NCBI GenBank assembly: GCA_017871115.1
Contig: JAFCIZ010000007.1
Span: 1,550,001 to 1,614,000 of the forward strand
Length of the DNA stretch: 64,000 bases
Direction: 5' to 3'
From: Cunninghamella blakesleeana
Taxonomy: Eukaryota; Mucoromycota; Mucoromycetes; Mucorales; Cunninghamellaceae
Part shown: piece after piece, positions 25,216 to 36,920 of the stretch
How the letters are laid out: every line of letters starts with the position of its first letter
How positions within the stretch are numbered: the stretch's first letter is position 1
The notes under the pieces: model-generated
Database searches by the model: none
What the model was told of the DNA's origin: nothing
What the model saw: only the letters and a program-made list of their open reading frames with translations
Translations under genes and position numbers: made by a program

Positions 25216-25485
25216 TTTAATAAATTAAAATAAGCAGTGTTACTTGATAATATAATAACTGATAAAAAAGATATCATCGTGTTTACTTGTATTCATAATG
25301 CAGGAAGGTTACAGACGGACTCAGTTTTATTTAAAAAGTATAAAATTAAGCCTAATGTAAAAGGTACTTCTGGAGGTACTGGTCTGGTTGACTACATTCG
25401 CTCTAACCTTGCCCAGTGTATGAATGAGTTACATGGCAAAATTCTTAGTCAAGTAGGACCTAGGCATTTTATTTATTTATGTTAG
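25216..25485 (+). pseudogene. Fragment of an unrecognised protein, possibly mobile-element derived, ending upstream of a 24-A run
   Basis: An open frame of about 82-88 codons (ATG at 25237; open from about 25216) has normal protein composition and clearly higher GC than its surroundings. It includes DIIVFTCIHNAGRLQTDSVL, KYKIKPNVKGTSGGTGLVDY and ELHGKILSQVGPRHFIYLC. There is no signal peptide, and the N-terminus begins mid-domain. Fifty bases after the stop comes a run of 24 A (25539-25562). A decayed retroposed copy or the tail of a transposon protein would fit. I do not recognise the family, so the origin is an inference. Confidence 0.35.
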
Positions 25486-25538
25486 AAATAATTTTTTTTT
25501 AAGAATGTTAACAGATTATTAGTATATTGTGTGCGCTC

Positions 25539-25562
25539 AAAAAAAAAAAAAAAAAAAAAAAA
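25539..25562 (+). repeat. Poly(A) run, 24 bases
   Basis: An uninterrupted 24-base A tract about 50 bases downstream of the 25216-25485 frame. It could be the tail of a retroposed sequence or a simple homopolymer expansion. Confidence 0.7.
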
Positions 25563-26830
25563 TACCAGCATTACCTGATTTTACGCTAGATCAAACAATC
25601 AACCACCAACAAGGTAATAATTGATGAATTCATAATCTGTTTAAATTATTAATGATAGAAATCGACAGAAGCTATTATTGGGTTGGTGATGTTATATACA
25701 TATCAATAATTGGGGACAGAGACGTATAGTTTTTTTTTTTCTTCCAAAAACCAGTTCAGTTATTTATTTGAAAACGATCATTTTATCAACCAAAAAGATG
25801 AACTTACAGCTTAATACATATAACAAATCGATTCAAACTAAAACCAAATATTAATGGATTTATAAAATCAAAATTGTTCCTTTTGCTTTATACTAATAAT
25901 ACATCGGGAAACAATGATGACTATTGTGAAATATAGATTATCTCGTTGGTCCCATTCGCCAATAATACATCCAAAATAATTCAAAAATATACAAATTTGA
26001 TTTATGGTTAAAACCTGGTGCAGAAATGTTATTGAAGTAAGAAATAAAATAGAAAATGTATATTTCATTGTTTCTGTTGCTGAAAAGCAGCAATTCAACT
26101 TATTCTGTTTTCATTATTTTATTTAGCTCATCTTTGATTATTACCTTTTTTTATAATAACTCGCATTACTGATCTTGAATTCTTTTATCAATTCAACAAA
26201 AAAAAACTATTTTTTCTTTAATAAATAAAATAACCAACGTATATATTAGAATAGAACACATTTTCAAGTTGTAATATGATTAATAACTGTATACAGTTTT
26301 TAGTCCCATAATTTAATACCATATATTAATAAAAATTATCAATTTTTTTTTAAAAAAACAAAAACATAAGATATTTTTTCATACAAACTAAAAAAAAAAA
26401 AAAAAAGAGAAAGAGATGTTAAAAATAAATAACTATATACTGAACGTAGATACATGGAGAAATAATAAAAAGAGTTATAATAAAAAAAAGCTAAATGTTA
26501 TTAGAATCATTCAGTTACACAAATATTAATAAAAATGACTTGTTGAAAAATCAAATAAATAACGAAATGTTCTCTTCTCTAAAATCAACTATTTCAAAAA
26601 GTAATCCCTAACCTTTATTACAAGTTTATGAATTAAAAAAATTAACTGTATAAATAAAATACAAAATGATTCTACTGATAAGAGTTTTTTTTTCCCTTTT
26701 TTAAACCATTGCGTAAAAAGATGTGATTATTTTATTTAATATAAATTAATATAATTCAAATTACTTTCTCATAATGAATTGGAGGTCCTGGGATTTGGAC
26801 ATAAAAGGACTTGAATTTTCTTAGGCTCAG

Positions 26831-26861
<31 letters not shown>

Positions 26862-28005
26862 GGGAGGGGGAAGGATGATTATTCCTTTGAGGATGGTTTT
26901 CTACTCTAAAAATTGTCAAAAAATAGAAATTGGTACAAAATGGACACTTTATATGTTCTCATTAAACATATTATAATATAATAAAGTTATATAACTTTAC
27001 AGTAATTAAATGAGTGTACCTTTTTATTTTATTTAAAAAAACTATCATTCCATAAAAGGTTAATGATATTATACATTTCTTTGTATACACGCTGTGAGTA
27101 TTTTGGATATAAAAAAATAACTGTCTTAAAGGCTCATTATTGCTTATTGTACTAATTGTAAGTTTTTGTTGTATTTACATATACATATATATAAAATTTC
27201 AATAGTGACGCTGTTTTTTATTTTTGAAATATATATTTTTTAAATAGAAATATAATATTATGTAAACTATACCAGATTTAGATTATGTTTTCAATTCAAA
27301 AATGAGTTTCTTCTTTTATTGAACTTTATTTTAAAAAAGAATTTCTTTAGATTCGCTATAACGCTCATTTTGATTTTAAATTTATAAACGTTGGAAATAA
27401 TTTCTATGTTAATATTTTAATATTGCATAAAAATCTAACCAAATAAGGAAATTGAAATTTACACCATAATCCCACTATTTTTTTTCTGCATTTCTTTACC
27501 CATTTTTTCTAATTTTTATAAAATCATTATTTCATGATTAAAAAAAATAGCACGGATTCATTTAAAACTTTTCAATTAATAATTATATAATACTAATAAT
27601 GATATTAATATTAAACTAAAAGTTATTGGTATCTTTATATGTATATTAAAAAGTATTAAATAATTATATATGTATAAATCAATATAATTCTTAACATAGA
27701 TTTGTCAAATAGTTAGATTAAGGTACATGTTCCGCGTTAAAGTTTTTAAAGTATACTATATATATATATATACTACCCCATATTTATAATAATCTTCCTT
27801 TTTTATTTTAGCCTTTCGTTTCCTTTATACTCTTAAGCTTGTATTTTATATATAGAATAAAATATATCAAGAATCACCAATGTCGCACTACGCAGGCTTC
27901 AGCAAAAAAAAAAAAAAAAAAGTATTTATATAAAATGAAAGCTTTTTTAATATATATATTTTACCTTTTATTATTGATTAATTTCAAAGTCATTATTATT
28001 TAACC
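25563..28005. other. Gene-poor AT-rich region (about 2.4 kb)
   Basis: No convincing gene. On the minus strand at 26068-25868 a short frame begins MKYTFSILFLTSITFLHQVL, which looks like a signal peptide, but the remainder is hydrophobic without conserved features; it may be a remnant of a secreted-protein gene. A 27-base T run occupies 26835-26861 and is followed by a G-rich patch. The last 200 bases before 28006 carry a TATA-like (TA)n run near 27755-27770 and the upstream region of the secreted-protein gene. Confidence 0.5.
26835..26861 (+). repeat. Poly(T) run, 27 bases
   Basis: A 27-base T run followed directly by GGGAGGGGG. Read on the minus strand it is a C-rich patch followed by poly(A), as at a retroposed 3' end, but no coding remnant is visible next to it. 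Confidence 0.65.
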
Positions 28006-28719
28006 ATGAAGTTAAGCTTGTTGTGTGCTATATTATTAAGTGCTGTTGGTACAGTTCATTCACGCCCTCTTGTAACAAGAGAACCACTTATGGATGCATT
28101 TGGTATAGTCACTGGATTATTTGGTGTTGCTGCTGGTGCCAATGGTTTTATTCATGATAAAGATAAATTTTTAGATGGTTCTGAAGTGGTAATTAGTACC
28201 GGGAATATGAATAATGAACAGAGATACGTTCCCAGTGTTTATTTATTTTCTCAAGACCATAGAGAATTGGATAGAAAGACTGATAAGAGTAAAGTTGGTG
28301 ATAATTCCTATTACACTATAACAGTTGACAATAACGGAAGAAGACCAAATATCTACCAAGTTGGGGCAAACAAGGAATAAAGCGAAGTTGTAGGTGGTGG
28401 TGATATAAATAGTTTTGGAAGATCCATATGTATTACAGACATAACATTATACAACAAGAGTGCTAAGGAGTCAAGCTATATTCCTATTGGCAATGTCTTT
28501 GATTTATGTGGATTAAAGACTGGTACAAGTCAATTGCCTGAAACGTTGAATGGTAAGAAAATCTATAAAAAATGTGCTTGGATTGGTTCAGATTATGGTA
28601 TCAATGATTTTAGAATTGACAACGATTTTTGGCAAGTAAAAGATGAATTAGAAACTACTACCAAAGAAATATGTGAAAGTGTTTGGATCAATGCTGGTGA
28701 TAGTAACAACTGGAAATGA
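28006..28719 (+). pseudogene. Secreted protein gene interrupted by one in-frame TAA
   Basis: The frame opens with a clear signal peptide, MKLSLLCAILLSAVGTVHS, with predicted cleavage before RPLVTREP. It then runs through MDAFGIVTGLFGVAAGANGF, a Gly/Ala-rich segment, and beta-rich sequence such as NEQRYVPSVYLFSQDH. A TAA at 28378-28380 follows NKE. The same frame then stays open for 112 more codons of equally normal protein sequence (GGGDINSFGRSICITDITLY, KKIYKKCAWIGSDYG, KEICESVWINAG) to TGA at 28717-28719. The whole would be about 237 codons without an intron. It is either a recent nonsense mutation, stop-codon readthrough, or a sequencing error. No family is recognised; it looks like a fungal secreted or cell-surface protein. 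Confidence 0.65.
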
Positions 28720-30003
28720 TTAAAAAAAAATAAATTAGGATTTATGTATTATCTTTACATAACGATTACTTATTTTTTATTATATTGACAACTTTTTTTA
28801 TTGATTAAAATATTTAATAAAATAAAAAGTATTACAATATAGTGTTTAAGTACAAAATTAATGTGTAATTGTTTATTGATGATACACTTATAGGTTAAAA
28901 ATCAGAAAACAGTCTTTTCCCGCACATAGCTCATGTGTTATTTTTTAGTTGTATATAGATATTTTGTTTTATAGCAGATGATTTCTATTAAAATGGGTTT
29001 ATACCTACCATTTATTTGAATATAAATTGATATTAAAGTGCAGGAGTAAAAATAATTTTTGTATTATTGTTTTTAAAAAGTGAGATTTTTTTATTAGCTT
29101 TTTCTATTACTTTTTAATATATAAAGTATAAAACAATAGTATGGTTGGATACATCATAATATATAGCTTTATAATAAATATATAAAAAAAATAATTTAAA
29201 AACAAGCTGTGAAGTATACTTTATTTATTTTGAAATTTTAATATCTTGATGAATCCAATGTCACTGTTGTTTTTTTATTTATGATAATATATGATTACTT
29301 AACTAGAGAAATATTTTTAATTTAATGGGTAAATATTCGAGATCATCTTTTGAAGATTGGCCTAAATATAAAGGCCATATTATTAATATGTTAAGGTTTA
29401 TAGTCAGTTGATTTATTATATGTAAAAGTGAAGAAATTTATAATTTAAACTTTATAACTTAAATTAATCTACGAGTGTTTGATGCCATCCTATGAAACTT
29501 TGCATATTTATAAGAAATGATAATGTTATTGATATTAAAATTTCAAGCTAAATTGATTAATTATCTGTGGAGATAAGGTGTTATTTAGCTTGGACTAAAT
29601 TAAATTAGTCCAAATGTATTAGTTATTATTTCATAAATAGTTGGCTACCGCATGAATAAAAGATTTATTCCTGCATTTTTTTATGTACATTTGCCATCAT
29701 CTTATTATATAAATTAAAATCAAAATGGCCCTTTTTCTATTATTCTTTTTATTAAAAGCATATATTTCTTGAATATATGATATCGATGCTGATAAAAAAA
29801 GGTGTACATATTTTCACATATGCCGTTGTTGTTGTTGTTTATATATAAAAGGAAAGAAGGAAATTAAAATAGAATATAATGAATGATAATAGTAATAATA
29901 ATAATATTTATATATAATGAAGCATAAGAAAACTGTTAAAAAATAAAAAAAATAAAAATAAAAAAAACAATGGTGTATGCCTATAAATATATATTATATA
30001 TGG
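28720..30003. other. AT-rich intergenic region (about 1.3 kb)
   Basis: No gene is seen. It contains an inverted repeat TTGGACTAA (29590-29598) and TTAGTCCAA (29605-29613) with a six-base loop, plus a GTT microsatellite near 29826. Confidence 0.5.
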
Positions 30004-31842
30004 TTACTCTGAAAGGCTATCTTCAATTTTAAGAGAAAGATCGTCTTCAGCTTTGGTTTGGGAAAGGGTAGGTGATTGTAAAGGAGATGCTGAAGAACGT
30101 TGTTGATTTTGTTGATTTTGATTTTGTTGATTTTGTTGTTGATTAGGATTACGTCGTCTGGGAGGTCCATCGCATCGATCTTTACCATAATTTACCTTTA
30201 GGCTTACATAATCAGGTTTAGATTTAATTCCTTTCACAGCCTTCATAGCACTATTAATATTTGTAAAGTTGACAAAAGCACAATTCTTTTCTGGTAAAAT
30301 GCTAATCAATTCCATATCCCCAAATTCGGCAAAATCCTGTCGTAATTGATCTACGGTGAATTTATTTTCTGTTCCACCCAAATAAATATTACGTGAAGCA
30401 CCTTGTTGAATAGCAATTAAAGTAGGTGTTGGAATAGCAGTAGGTTTTCCCCAACCAACACGTAAACGTCTTCCTTTGACGGCAATACCTGTATTTTGAC
30501 CAGTATTAAATACATTAATAGCAGCGTTGGGATCTACAAATGTAACAAAAGCCATATGTTTATCTTCCATGAATCGAATTTGATACAACATGCCACCACG
30601 AATGGAATTGCAAATTTCTTCACAAGTTGTTTCGGGGGCAATATTTCCTAAATAAAGTGTACGTTGAAGAGGGCCAGAAGCAAAGGCAACATTATTAGGC
30701 ATACCAAAACCTGACATCATAGCAGCAGCGGCAGCAGCATTGCCACCGGCTCCACCAGCACCAGCACCGGAACCATCGGCACCAGCGGCACCAGCACCAT
30801 ATGGATTAAAACCAAATTGAAAGTGGCCTTCACCATCACCAAACATGAAAGGGCCAGCAGCACCAGCACCTGCGGCACCAGCCATACCACCCATGGGACC
30901 CATTTGGCCGGGTCTTACATTAGGAGCACAACGATCTTTACCATAATTAATACGACGATTAGACCAATTGGGTTCAGTAGGTAAAGTAGAAACACATTTC
31001 ATAGCAGAAGTTACTGTAAGGAAATGAACAAAGGCAATCTTTTTATCAGGAATAATTTTTACTTGTTCAATATCACCAAAGCGTGCCAAATCGGATTTTA
31101 TTTCATCTTCATCCATATTGTCATCCAATTTACCAATATAGACATTACGTGTAGCACCAGCTTGAATAGCTTGTTGTACTTGAAATTGAGATACGCTAGG
31201 TTTTCCCCATCCTACTTTAATATCATGGCCTTGAATAGTGAGTGATTTAGTATTATATTCTTGAAAGAAGCCTTGGGCGCCCATAGTATCAGCAAAACAT
31301 AAGAAAGCACAGCCTTTTTCTGGTAACATACGGCACGATTCAATAGCGCCTGTTTTGACATGATTTAATATATCTGTTGCTGTTACTTCACTGCCTACAT
31401 TGCCAAGGTAAATAGTTCGATTGAAATCACCTTGTGCACCTGATCCTTGATTTAATCCAACAGCCATAAATCCAGGAGCAAAATTACCACCAAATTGTGA
31501 ATTGGCCATCATATTGCCTTGAGCTCCATTATAATCTGCCATTGTACCGTACATTGCTCCATTTCCACCAGCGTTCATCATTAAAGCTGCATTTAATCCG
31601 GCATATTGTGAGTATATATCTCTACTACATATAAATTTTTCATATATAAAAAAGCAAAAAATAAAAAAATAGCAATGCTGATGAATATATAAAAAGAACA
31701 CCTTATTTTTTTTTGTACTAATGCTATTTTTATATACACACTCTATTTATTTATTTTATTACCCAAAAGTAGCTGCTTGTGAGAATCTTGCTTTTTTATT
31801 GATATCGTTATTATTATTTAAATAATCGCCGGTACGTTTCAT
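30004..31842 (-). CDS. nrd1: Four-RRM RNA-binding protein, Nrd1/Msa type
   Basis: S. pombe Nrd1 (Msa2 branch) binds RNA and restrains sexual differentiation. The short first exon (31842-31763) gives MKRTGDYLNNNNDINKKARF. Exon 2 carries everything else to stop 30006-30004. Four RRMs are visible: RTIYLGNVGSEVTATDIL with CAFLCF; RNVYIGKLDDNMDEDEIK with IAFVHF; RTLYLGNIAPETTCEEIC with MAFVTF; RNIYLGGTENKFTVDQLR with CAFVNF. Each pair is followed by VGWGKP or NYGKDRC, a repeating signature of this family. A Gly/Ala/Met-rich spacer separates RRM2 and RRM3, and a Gln/Asn-rich tail follows RRM4. About 580 residues. Divergent from eIF1. Confidence 0.87.
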
Positions 31843-32978
31843 ATTCTTTATATATTATATATTACTAAGTTGGTAGCTACATGATCGACTAAAATATAAA
31901 ATATAATATTAAATAAAAAAATAAATATTAATTAGTAAAACTGTTTTCTTCTTCTTCTTCTTCACAACCTCCCTATTATTATTATTATTATCTTTCCCTC
32001 ATTTTTATTTTTAAACACGCGCAAACACGACATTTATATATTTAATCACACCCCTTATTTTGTTACACATCACCCAACCCCACCCCACCCAAATTAAAAT
32101 AATAAGGGAAATATAACAAAAAGATAAAATAAAAATAAAATATATGAATATTAAGTATATAAAAATATATATATATATAGAACTAACATTGTGAAGTGAT
32201 ATAATCCAAAAAAGAGTCAAAAGTATAAAGTGTAAAAATGGTAAAATTGTCAAAGATACATAAGTTATAAAAAAAAAAAAAAAAATAGAATAGCAAGTTC
32301 ATAAAAAAGAATAGTTAATAAGCATCATCATATAGATATATATATACCTTAATATAATCACTTCTCTAAAAAAAAAGTATTATAATATAATATAAAAAAA
32401 CATGTATATATATATAGAAAAAATATTATAGTATTATATGTATCAAATGAAATAAAAGTAAAGAAAAAGATCCATTCATTTACAAAATAACTTACAAAGT
32501 GTTGATATCCTTTTTAATATTAAAGTACGTACTATTAAATAATAATAATAATAGTAATAATGTTAACATTATTAATGAATCCTTAGTAAAATAAATTAAT
32601 TCATGTAAATTATTATATAATTTGTTTAATTTCTTTACCAGTAAATTCAAGATGAGATTAATTTTATATATATTTTAATAATATGCGTAATAAGTACGAA
32701 TAGAAATAAAGAAAAGGGAAAAAGAAAAAAAAAAAAAAGAAAGGGTGAGAATCAAAAAGAGAAGAAAAAAATATTTAGCGCTTGATTTTTTAAGTTTGAC
32801 CAATTGCAAGCCACTAAAATTTTTCGTCATATGCTGACTTTAAAAATAAGCACTAATTATTTTTTACAGTATAAAAAAAAATATTTTCTTTCTTTTTCCT
32901 TTTTTTCTCTTCATTTTTTTGTATCCTTCTTTTCCCTTTATTGATCCATTTATAAAAGAAATTTTAATCCAACCTTAC
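31843..32978. promoter_or_regulatory. Divergent spacer between Nrd1-type gene and eIF1
   Basis: 1.1 kb with no coding signal. It includes (TA)n runs near 32165 and 32405, a GGGGTGGGGTTGGG-type patch on the minus strand near 32075, and the eIF1-proximal words TTTAGCGCTT (32774-32783) and AAGCACTAA near 32847. The latter pair matches the TPR/MAT2B-like promoter. T/C-rich tracts precede the eIF1 start, and introns in 5' leaders on either side are possible. Confidence 0.45.
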
Positions 32979-33594
32979 ATGTCCAATATCGAAGAACTCA
33001 ACGTCCCTTTTGGTAAAATACGATTTTTTCTATTTTCATTTTATATATACATCATATCGACATGGATAGAAAAATAAGCATCAAATTATATAAATATAGA
33101 TGAATAGATGAGAATGGCATAGTTGATTAATCATAAATGTATATTGCTAAATAGATCCTTTCGCTGACGTTGAAGATGACAGTAGCTCTCCCAAAACCGC
33201 TAACAATATTCGTAAGTTAAAGAAATAGCAAAGAAAACTTTAAACTTGTGTATGAAGCTTTAAAAATATGTTATTAAAAGAAATAAATAAAAAACAGTGG
33301 TAGGTAATACTGACGTCATTATTTCTATGTTCTTATTATTAAATAGACTTACGTATTCAACAAAGAAATGGTAGAAAGACATTGACTACTCTTCAAGGAC
33401 TTCCCAAGGAATATGATGCCAAGAAGATTTTAAAAGTATTTAAAAAGGAATTTGCTTGTAATGGAACTGTTGTTGAAGATGAAGAATTAGGCGAAGTATT
33501 ACAACTTTCTGGTGATCAACGTGTCAAGATTGCTGAATTTCTTGTAAAAGAAAATATTGCAAAGAAAGCTAACATCAAGATCCACGGTTTCTAA
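32979..33594 (+). CDS. SUI1: Translation initiation factor eIF1 (SUI1)
   Basis: eIF1 sits by the ribosomal P site and enforces AUG selection. Three exons join to about 112 residues: MSNIEELNVPF, then DPFADVEDDSS, then HLRIQQRNGRKTLTTLQGLP. The SUI1 fold is complete, with AKKILKVFKKEFACNGTVVE, LQLSGDQRVKIAEFL and the family's C-terminal IKIHGF. Introns fall at PF|DP and NI|H, with donors GGTAAA and CGTAAG. Start ATG 32979-32981, stop 33592-33594. Length and motifs are exactly those of fungal eIF1. Confidence 0.97.
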
Positions 33595-35217
33595 GCGATT
33601 TTATTTTTATTTTTATTTTATACATATTTATATAAAATAATATATTCCTTTTATCTTTTTTTTTTTTTTTTTTTTTTTGAAATTTCACATTAATATATTA
33701 TCTTGAATTTTTTTTTATATGTACTGTGATTTTTTTTTATTAAATGACTCATTAAATGTATATTTCTTTTATCATTCACTTTTTTTTAGAGTTTTATTTT
33801 AGTATTCTTATTTAAAATGACAACAAAGAAAAAAAAAACATATATAACATTGATTCCTTTCTCTTCTACTTATCCTTCTCCCCTATTTTCTTTTTTTTCC
33901 TGATTTATGTATATTCTTATAAACCTATCTTTTCAAATACAAATATGTTTATATATTTATATTAGAAAAATAAAATAAATAGTAGTTATCACATTTTTTT
34001 TAAAAGAGGTCATACCGCAGTTTTATTATTAATATGATTATCAGGTTAATGGAATCTCCATTTTTTTTTAAACATATGAAAAGTTTATTTGTGTACTGAT
34101 GACTCATAATATTGTTTGCATTAAAGATAAAATAAAAAGCAAATAATGGATAATAATCATTGATTTAGTCATGGTCAAATATTATATGAAAATTTGTAAT
34201 GAGTGATATGTTGGTGATTATATATATGTATTTATATAAATATATATATATGCATATAATTTCTTGATAGTTTCTTTTTTTTTTAAAAAAATAAATAAAT
34301 AAATAAATAAAAATCAATGATATTAACACCTTGTTAATCAGGTGATATTTAGTAAATTTTTTTTTTTTTTTTTGATGGTGAATGGAAGATAACGAAAAAA
34401 GATGTTTCTTTTTTTTTTTTTTTCAAAAAAAAAAAAATGATGACTCTAAAAATAAAAAAGTCTTTTTTTTTCTCGCATGAAATGCATATGAACCATATAT
34501 AAATATAATTATACTAACTCATCCTATAAATAATATATAGATATATATAAATATATATATATATATATAAAGATGACGATTAGTTGAGTCGGGATTTAAA
34601 ACCCTCGCATGGATTTAATAAGAGGTACAATGAAGCAGAGAATTTTATGCAATTATATAAGTTTGATCTTATGATGATGATGATGATTTTACTATTAAAG
34701 AAAAAATTTCAAAATTTGTCTATTTAATTCACTCCCTTTTTTTAATTAGACTTGGACCCTACTTTTTTACAAGTCTATCAGGTGTCAATGGTTATAATAA
34801 AAAAAAAATTGACTTTTCGACTAAACCAATGATCTTACAGTCGATTTTAATTTTAGATATATGAATAATTTATAATAGTAGTTTAAAATCTTCGAGAAAA
34901 ATTGATATTTTTTTTAAAGTTTGAAATGAAATTTCTCATCCAAGACATCATTAATTTTTATTTTTTTTATTTTTTTTTAAAAAAAAGGAAATTCTTTAAA
35001 TAGATGGACTCATGTAAATAAGAATAAGGAGATCATTTTGAAACAATATTATTATCTATTATGCATTCTCCAATTTTATATATCTTTTTCAGATGATCAT
35101 CATGACTACCTTTTTTTTTTAAATAAAAAAGTTTAAAAAAATGAAATGAGGTGAAATTCTTTTTCTCTCTTTCTTTCTTATTTATTTTTTTCAAAATAAA
35201 ATATCATTTAATTTAAT
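33595..35217. other. AT-rich intergenic region (about 1.6 kb)
   Basis: No gene is seen. It has several T runs of 15 or more (33658-33678, 34359-34373, 34409-34423), AAAT repeats near 34290, (TA)n near 34535-34570 and a GATGAT run near 34673. A slightly more GC-balanced stretch at 34570-34640 has no recognisable RNA gene fold. Confidence 0.5.
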
Positions 35218-36528
35218 ATGGCTCCTACAAAAAATATAACAAATAAAACTGAAAAAAATAATACAGTAACGAGGATGAATTCTTCAAAACGTCCTCGAGC
35301 TCCTATAGCTTGTATTCGATGTCATCATAAAAAAGTAATTAAATAACATAAAAGGTTACAATATAACATATTTTTAATGTTCATTTAATTTAAATTTATT
35401 TATTTATTTTATAAAAAGGTTCGATGTGATGGACTTCAACCTAATTGTACACGTTGTACACAAAGTGGCGTATTATGTGCTTATCCAAGTAGTAGAAGGT
35501 CGCGTAATACACAGCCTACATCTGTGGATCCTTTTATCGATAATTTATCTCAATTAGAAATAAAAATTCAACAAATTGAAAAAGGTTTAAAATCACAGCG
35601 CCATTTATTTTTATCGTATCAAATGAATCATCAACCTATGGCCACAGACTCTCTTTTACCTTCCGCTTCCTATTCAGTCAATCAAGTAAAAGAAGAAGAA
35701 AATCAAAGAAATCATGAAATGAATCAAAATAATAAAAAAAAGAAGGATAATGGATTAAAAAAATCTTCATCTCCTATTCTTACACATCATCAACAACGAA
35801 AAAGACCTTTTTCATTGGATCAAAATGAGAAGAATGAAAAAAGAATAAATAATAACAATAAAAAGCAAAGAAAAAACAATAGTAGTAATAAAAAATCTTC
35901 TTCATCACAGAATAATTATACAATAAATTATCCTTACGTTTCAAGTAATGATCATTCTATTACTACAGCAATGTTACAACCCTCAGATTGGCCCCATCCT
36001 AATGCATCATATTCTAATCCCATCCTTTTTTCTCAACAACAACAACAAGAAATAGGTCCATTTGATATTTATCCATCTTATACAGATCAACAACAACATC
36101 ATCATCACCATCCTTCACCTTTAACATTATCAGATTATACAGATGATGGCCATGTTGACCATACATCTTCTTTTTCTTATTCTTCTTCATCTTCATCTTC
36201 ATCATCGTCTTCAACATCATCTTCATCGTCACCTTCTCATTTAATGTATTTTAATCCTTCTACATCACCATTACCAAATTATCCACAAACCCCATCTTTA
36301 ATTCCATCCACTTCTGACTCTACAACTCATTCTTCTGTATCCAAATCTTTAAATCACCTGTTACCAAATACTACCGCAGACTCTATTCATACAACAACAA
36401 CAATGACAAGTCCTATCCCACAACCTTCTTGTACAATCATGGATATGTATCATTTTAATATGGGGAATCTAATGACGTTTGGTTCTCAACCTATTGATCC
36501 CATCATGCATTCAGGCTGGTACTGTTAA
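35218..36528 (+). CDS. Zn2Cys6 fungal transcription factor
   Basis: Exons 35218-35334 and 35419-36528 join in phase 0. The zinc cluster spans the join: CIRCHHKK|VRCDGLQPNCTRC then TQSGVLC, giving Cys spacing 2-6-6-2-6, the canonical Gal4-type binuclear cluster. A Lys/Arg patch sits before it and a basic segment SSRRSRNT after. A short coiled coil (LSQLEIKIQQIEKGLKS) follows, the usual dimerisation element. The remaining 290 residues are Asn/Gln/His/Ser/Pro-rich and likely disordered activation sequence. The middle homology domain of large Zn2Cys6 regulators is absent, so at 408 residues it is a short form. Target genes are unknown. Confidence 0.9.
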
Positions 36529-36689
36529 AAATATATCTTTGTTTTTTTATTACTATTGCTACTTGTTCTTTATAAACCTAATTTAGATTCTGTGAATCAA
36601 TTTATATTATTATATTTTATTATATTTATTTTATTTACATCTTATTTTATTGTTACTTTTTTTTTTTAAAAAAAAAAAAATATTTAATT

Positions 36690-36703
36690 ATTAATTTAAA
36701 TAC

Positions 36704-36736
<33 letters not shown>

Positions 36737-36760
36737 TATATATATATATATATATATTAC
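36690..36760 (+). repeat. Compound microsatellite (AAT)n-(TA)n
   Basis: A run of AAT/ATA triplets leads directly into a TA dinucleotide run in the 3' region of the Zn2Cys6 gene, within the short convergent spacer to the DDHD gene. Confidence 0.8.
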
Positions 36761-36920
36761 TATTATATCGTTCCATACTAATACACGTAAATATAAACAT
36801 ATATACAAATTTGATATATTTTATATACGCTCTTTATTTTCTAAATATTACCAACGAATGTTCAAATTATTCTAATGTGAACCAATTTTTTTTAATGTTT
36901 TTGTTTTTGCTGAAATTGAA

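Noticed and set aside
34560..34700. Possible tRNA or small RNA in a slightly GC-richer patch
   Set aside because: No cloverleaf, no T-loop GTTCRA box and no acceptor-stem pairing found by eye. No tRNA or rRNA gene was found elsewhere in the window either.
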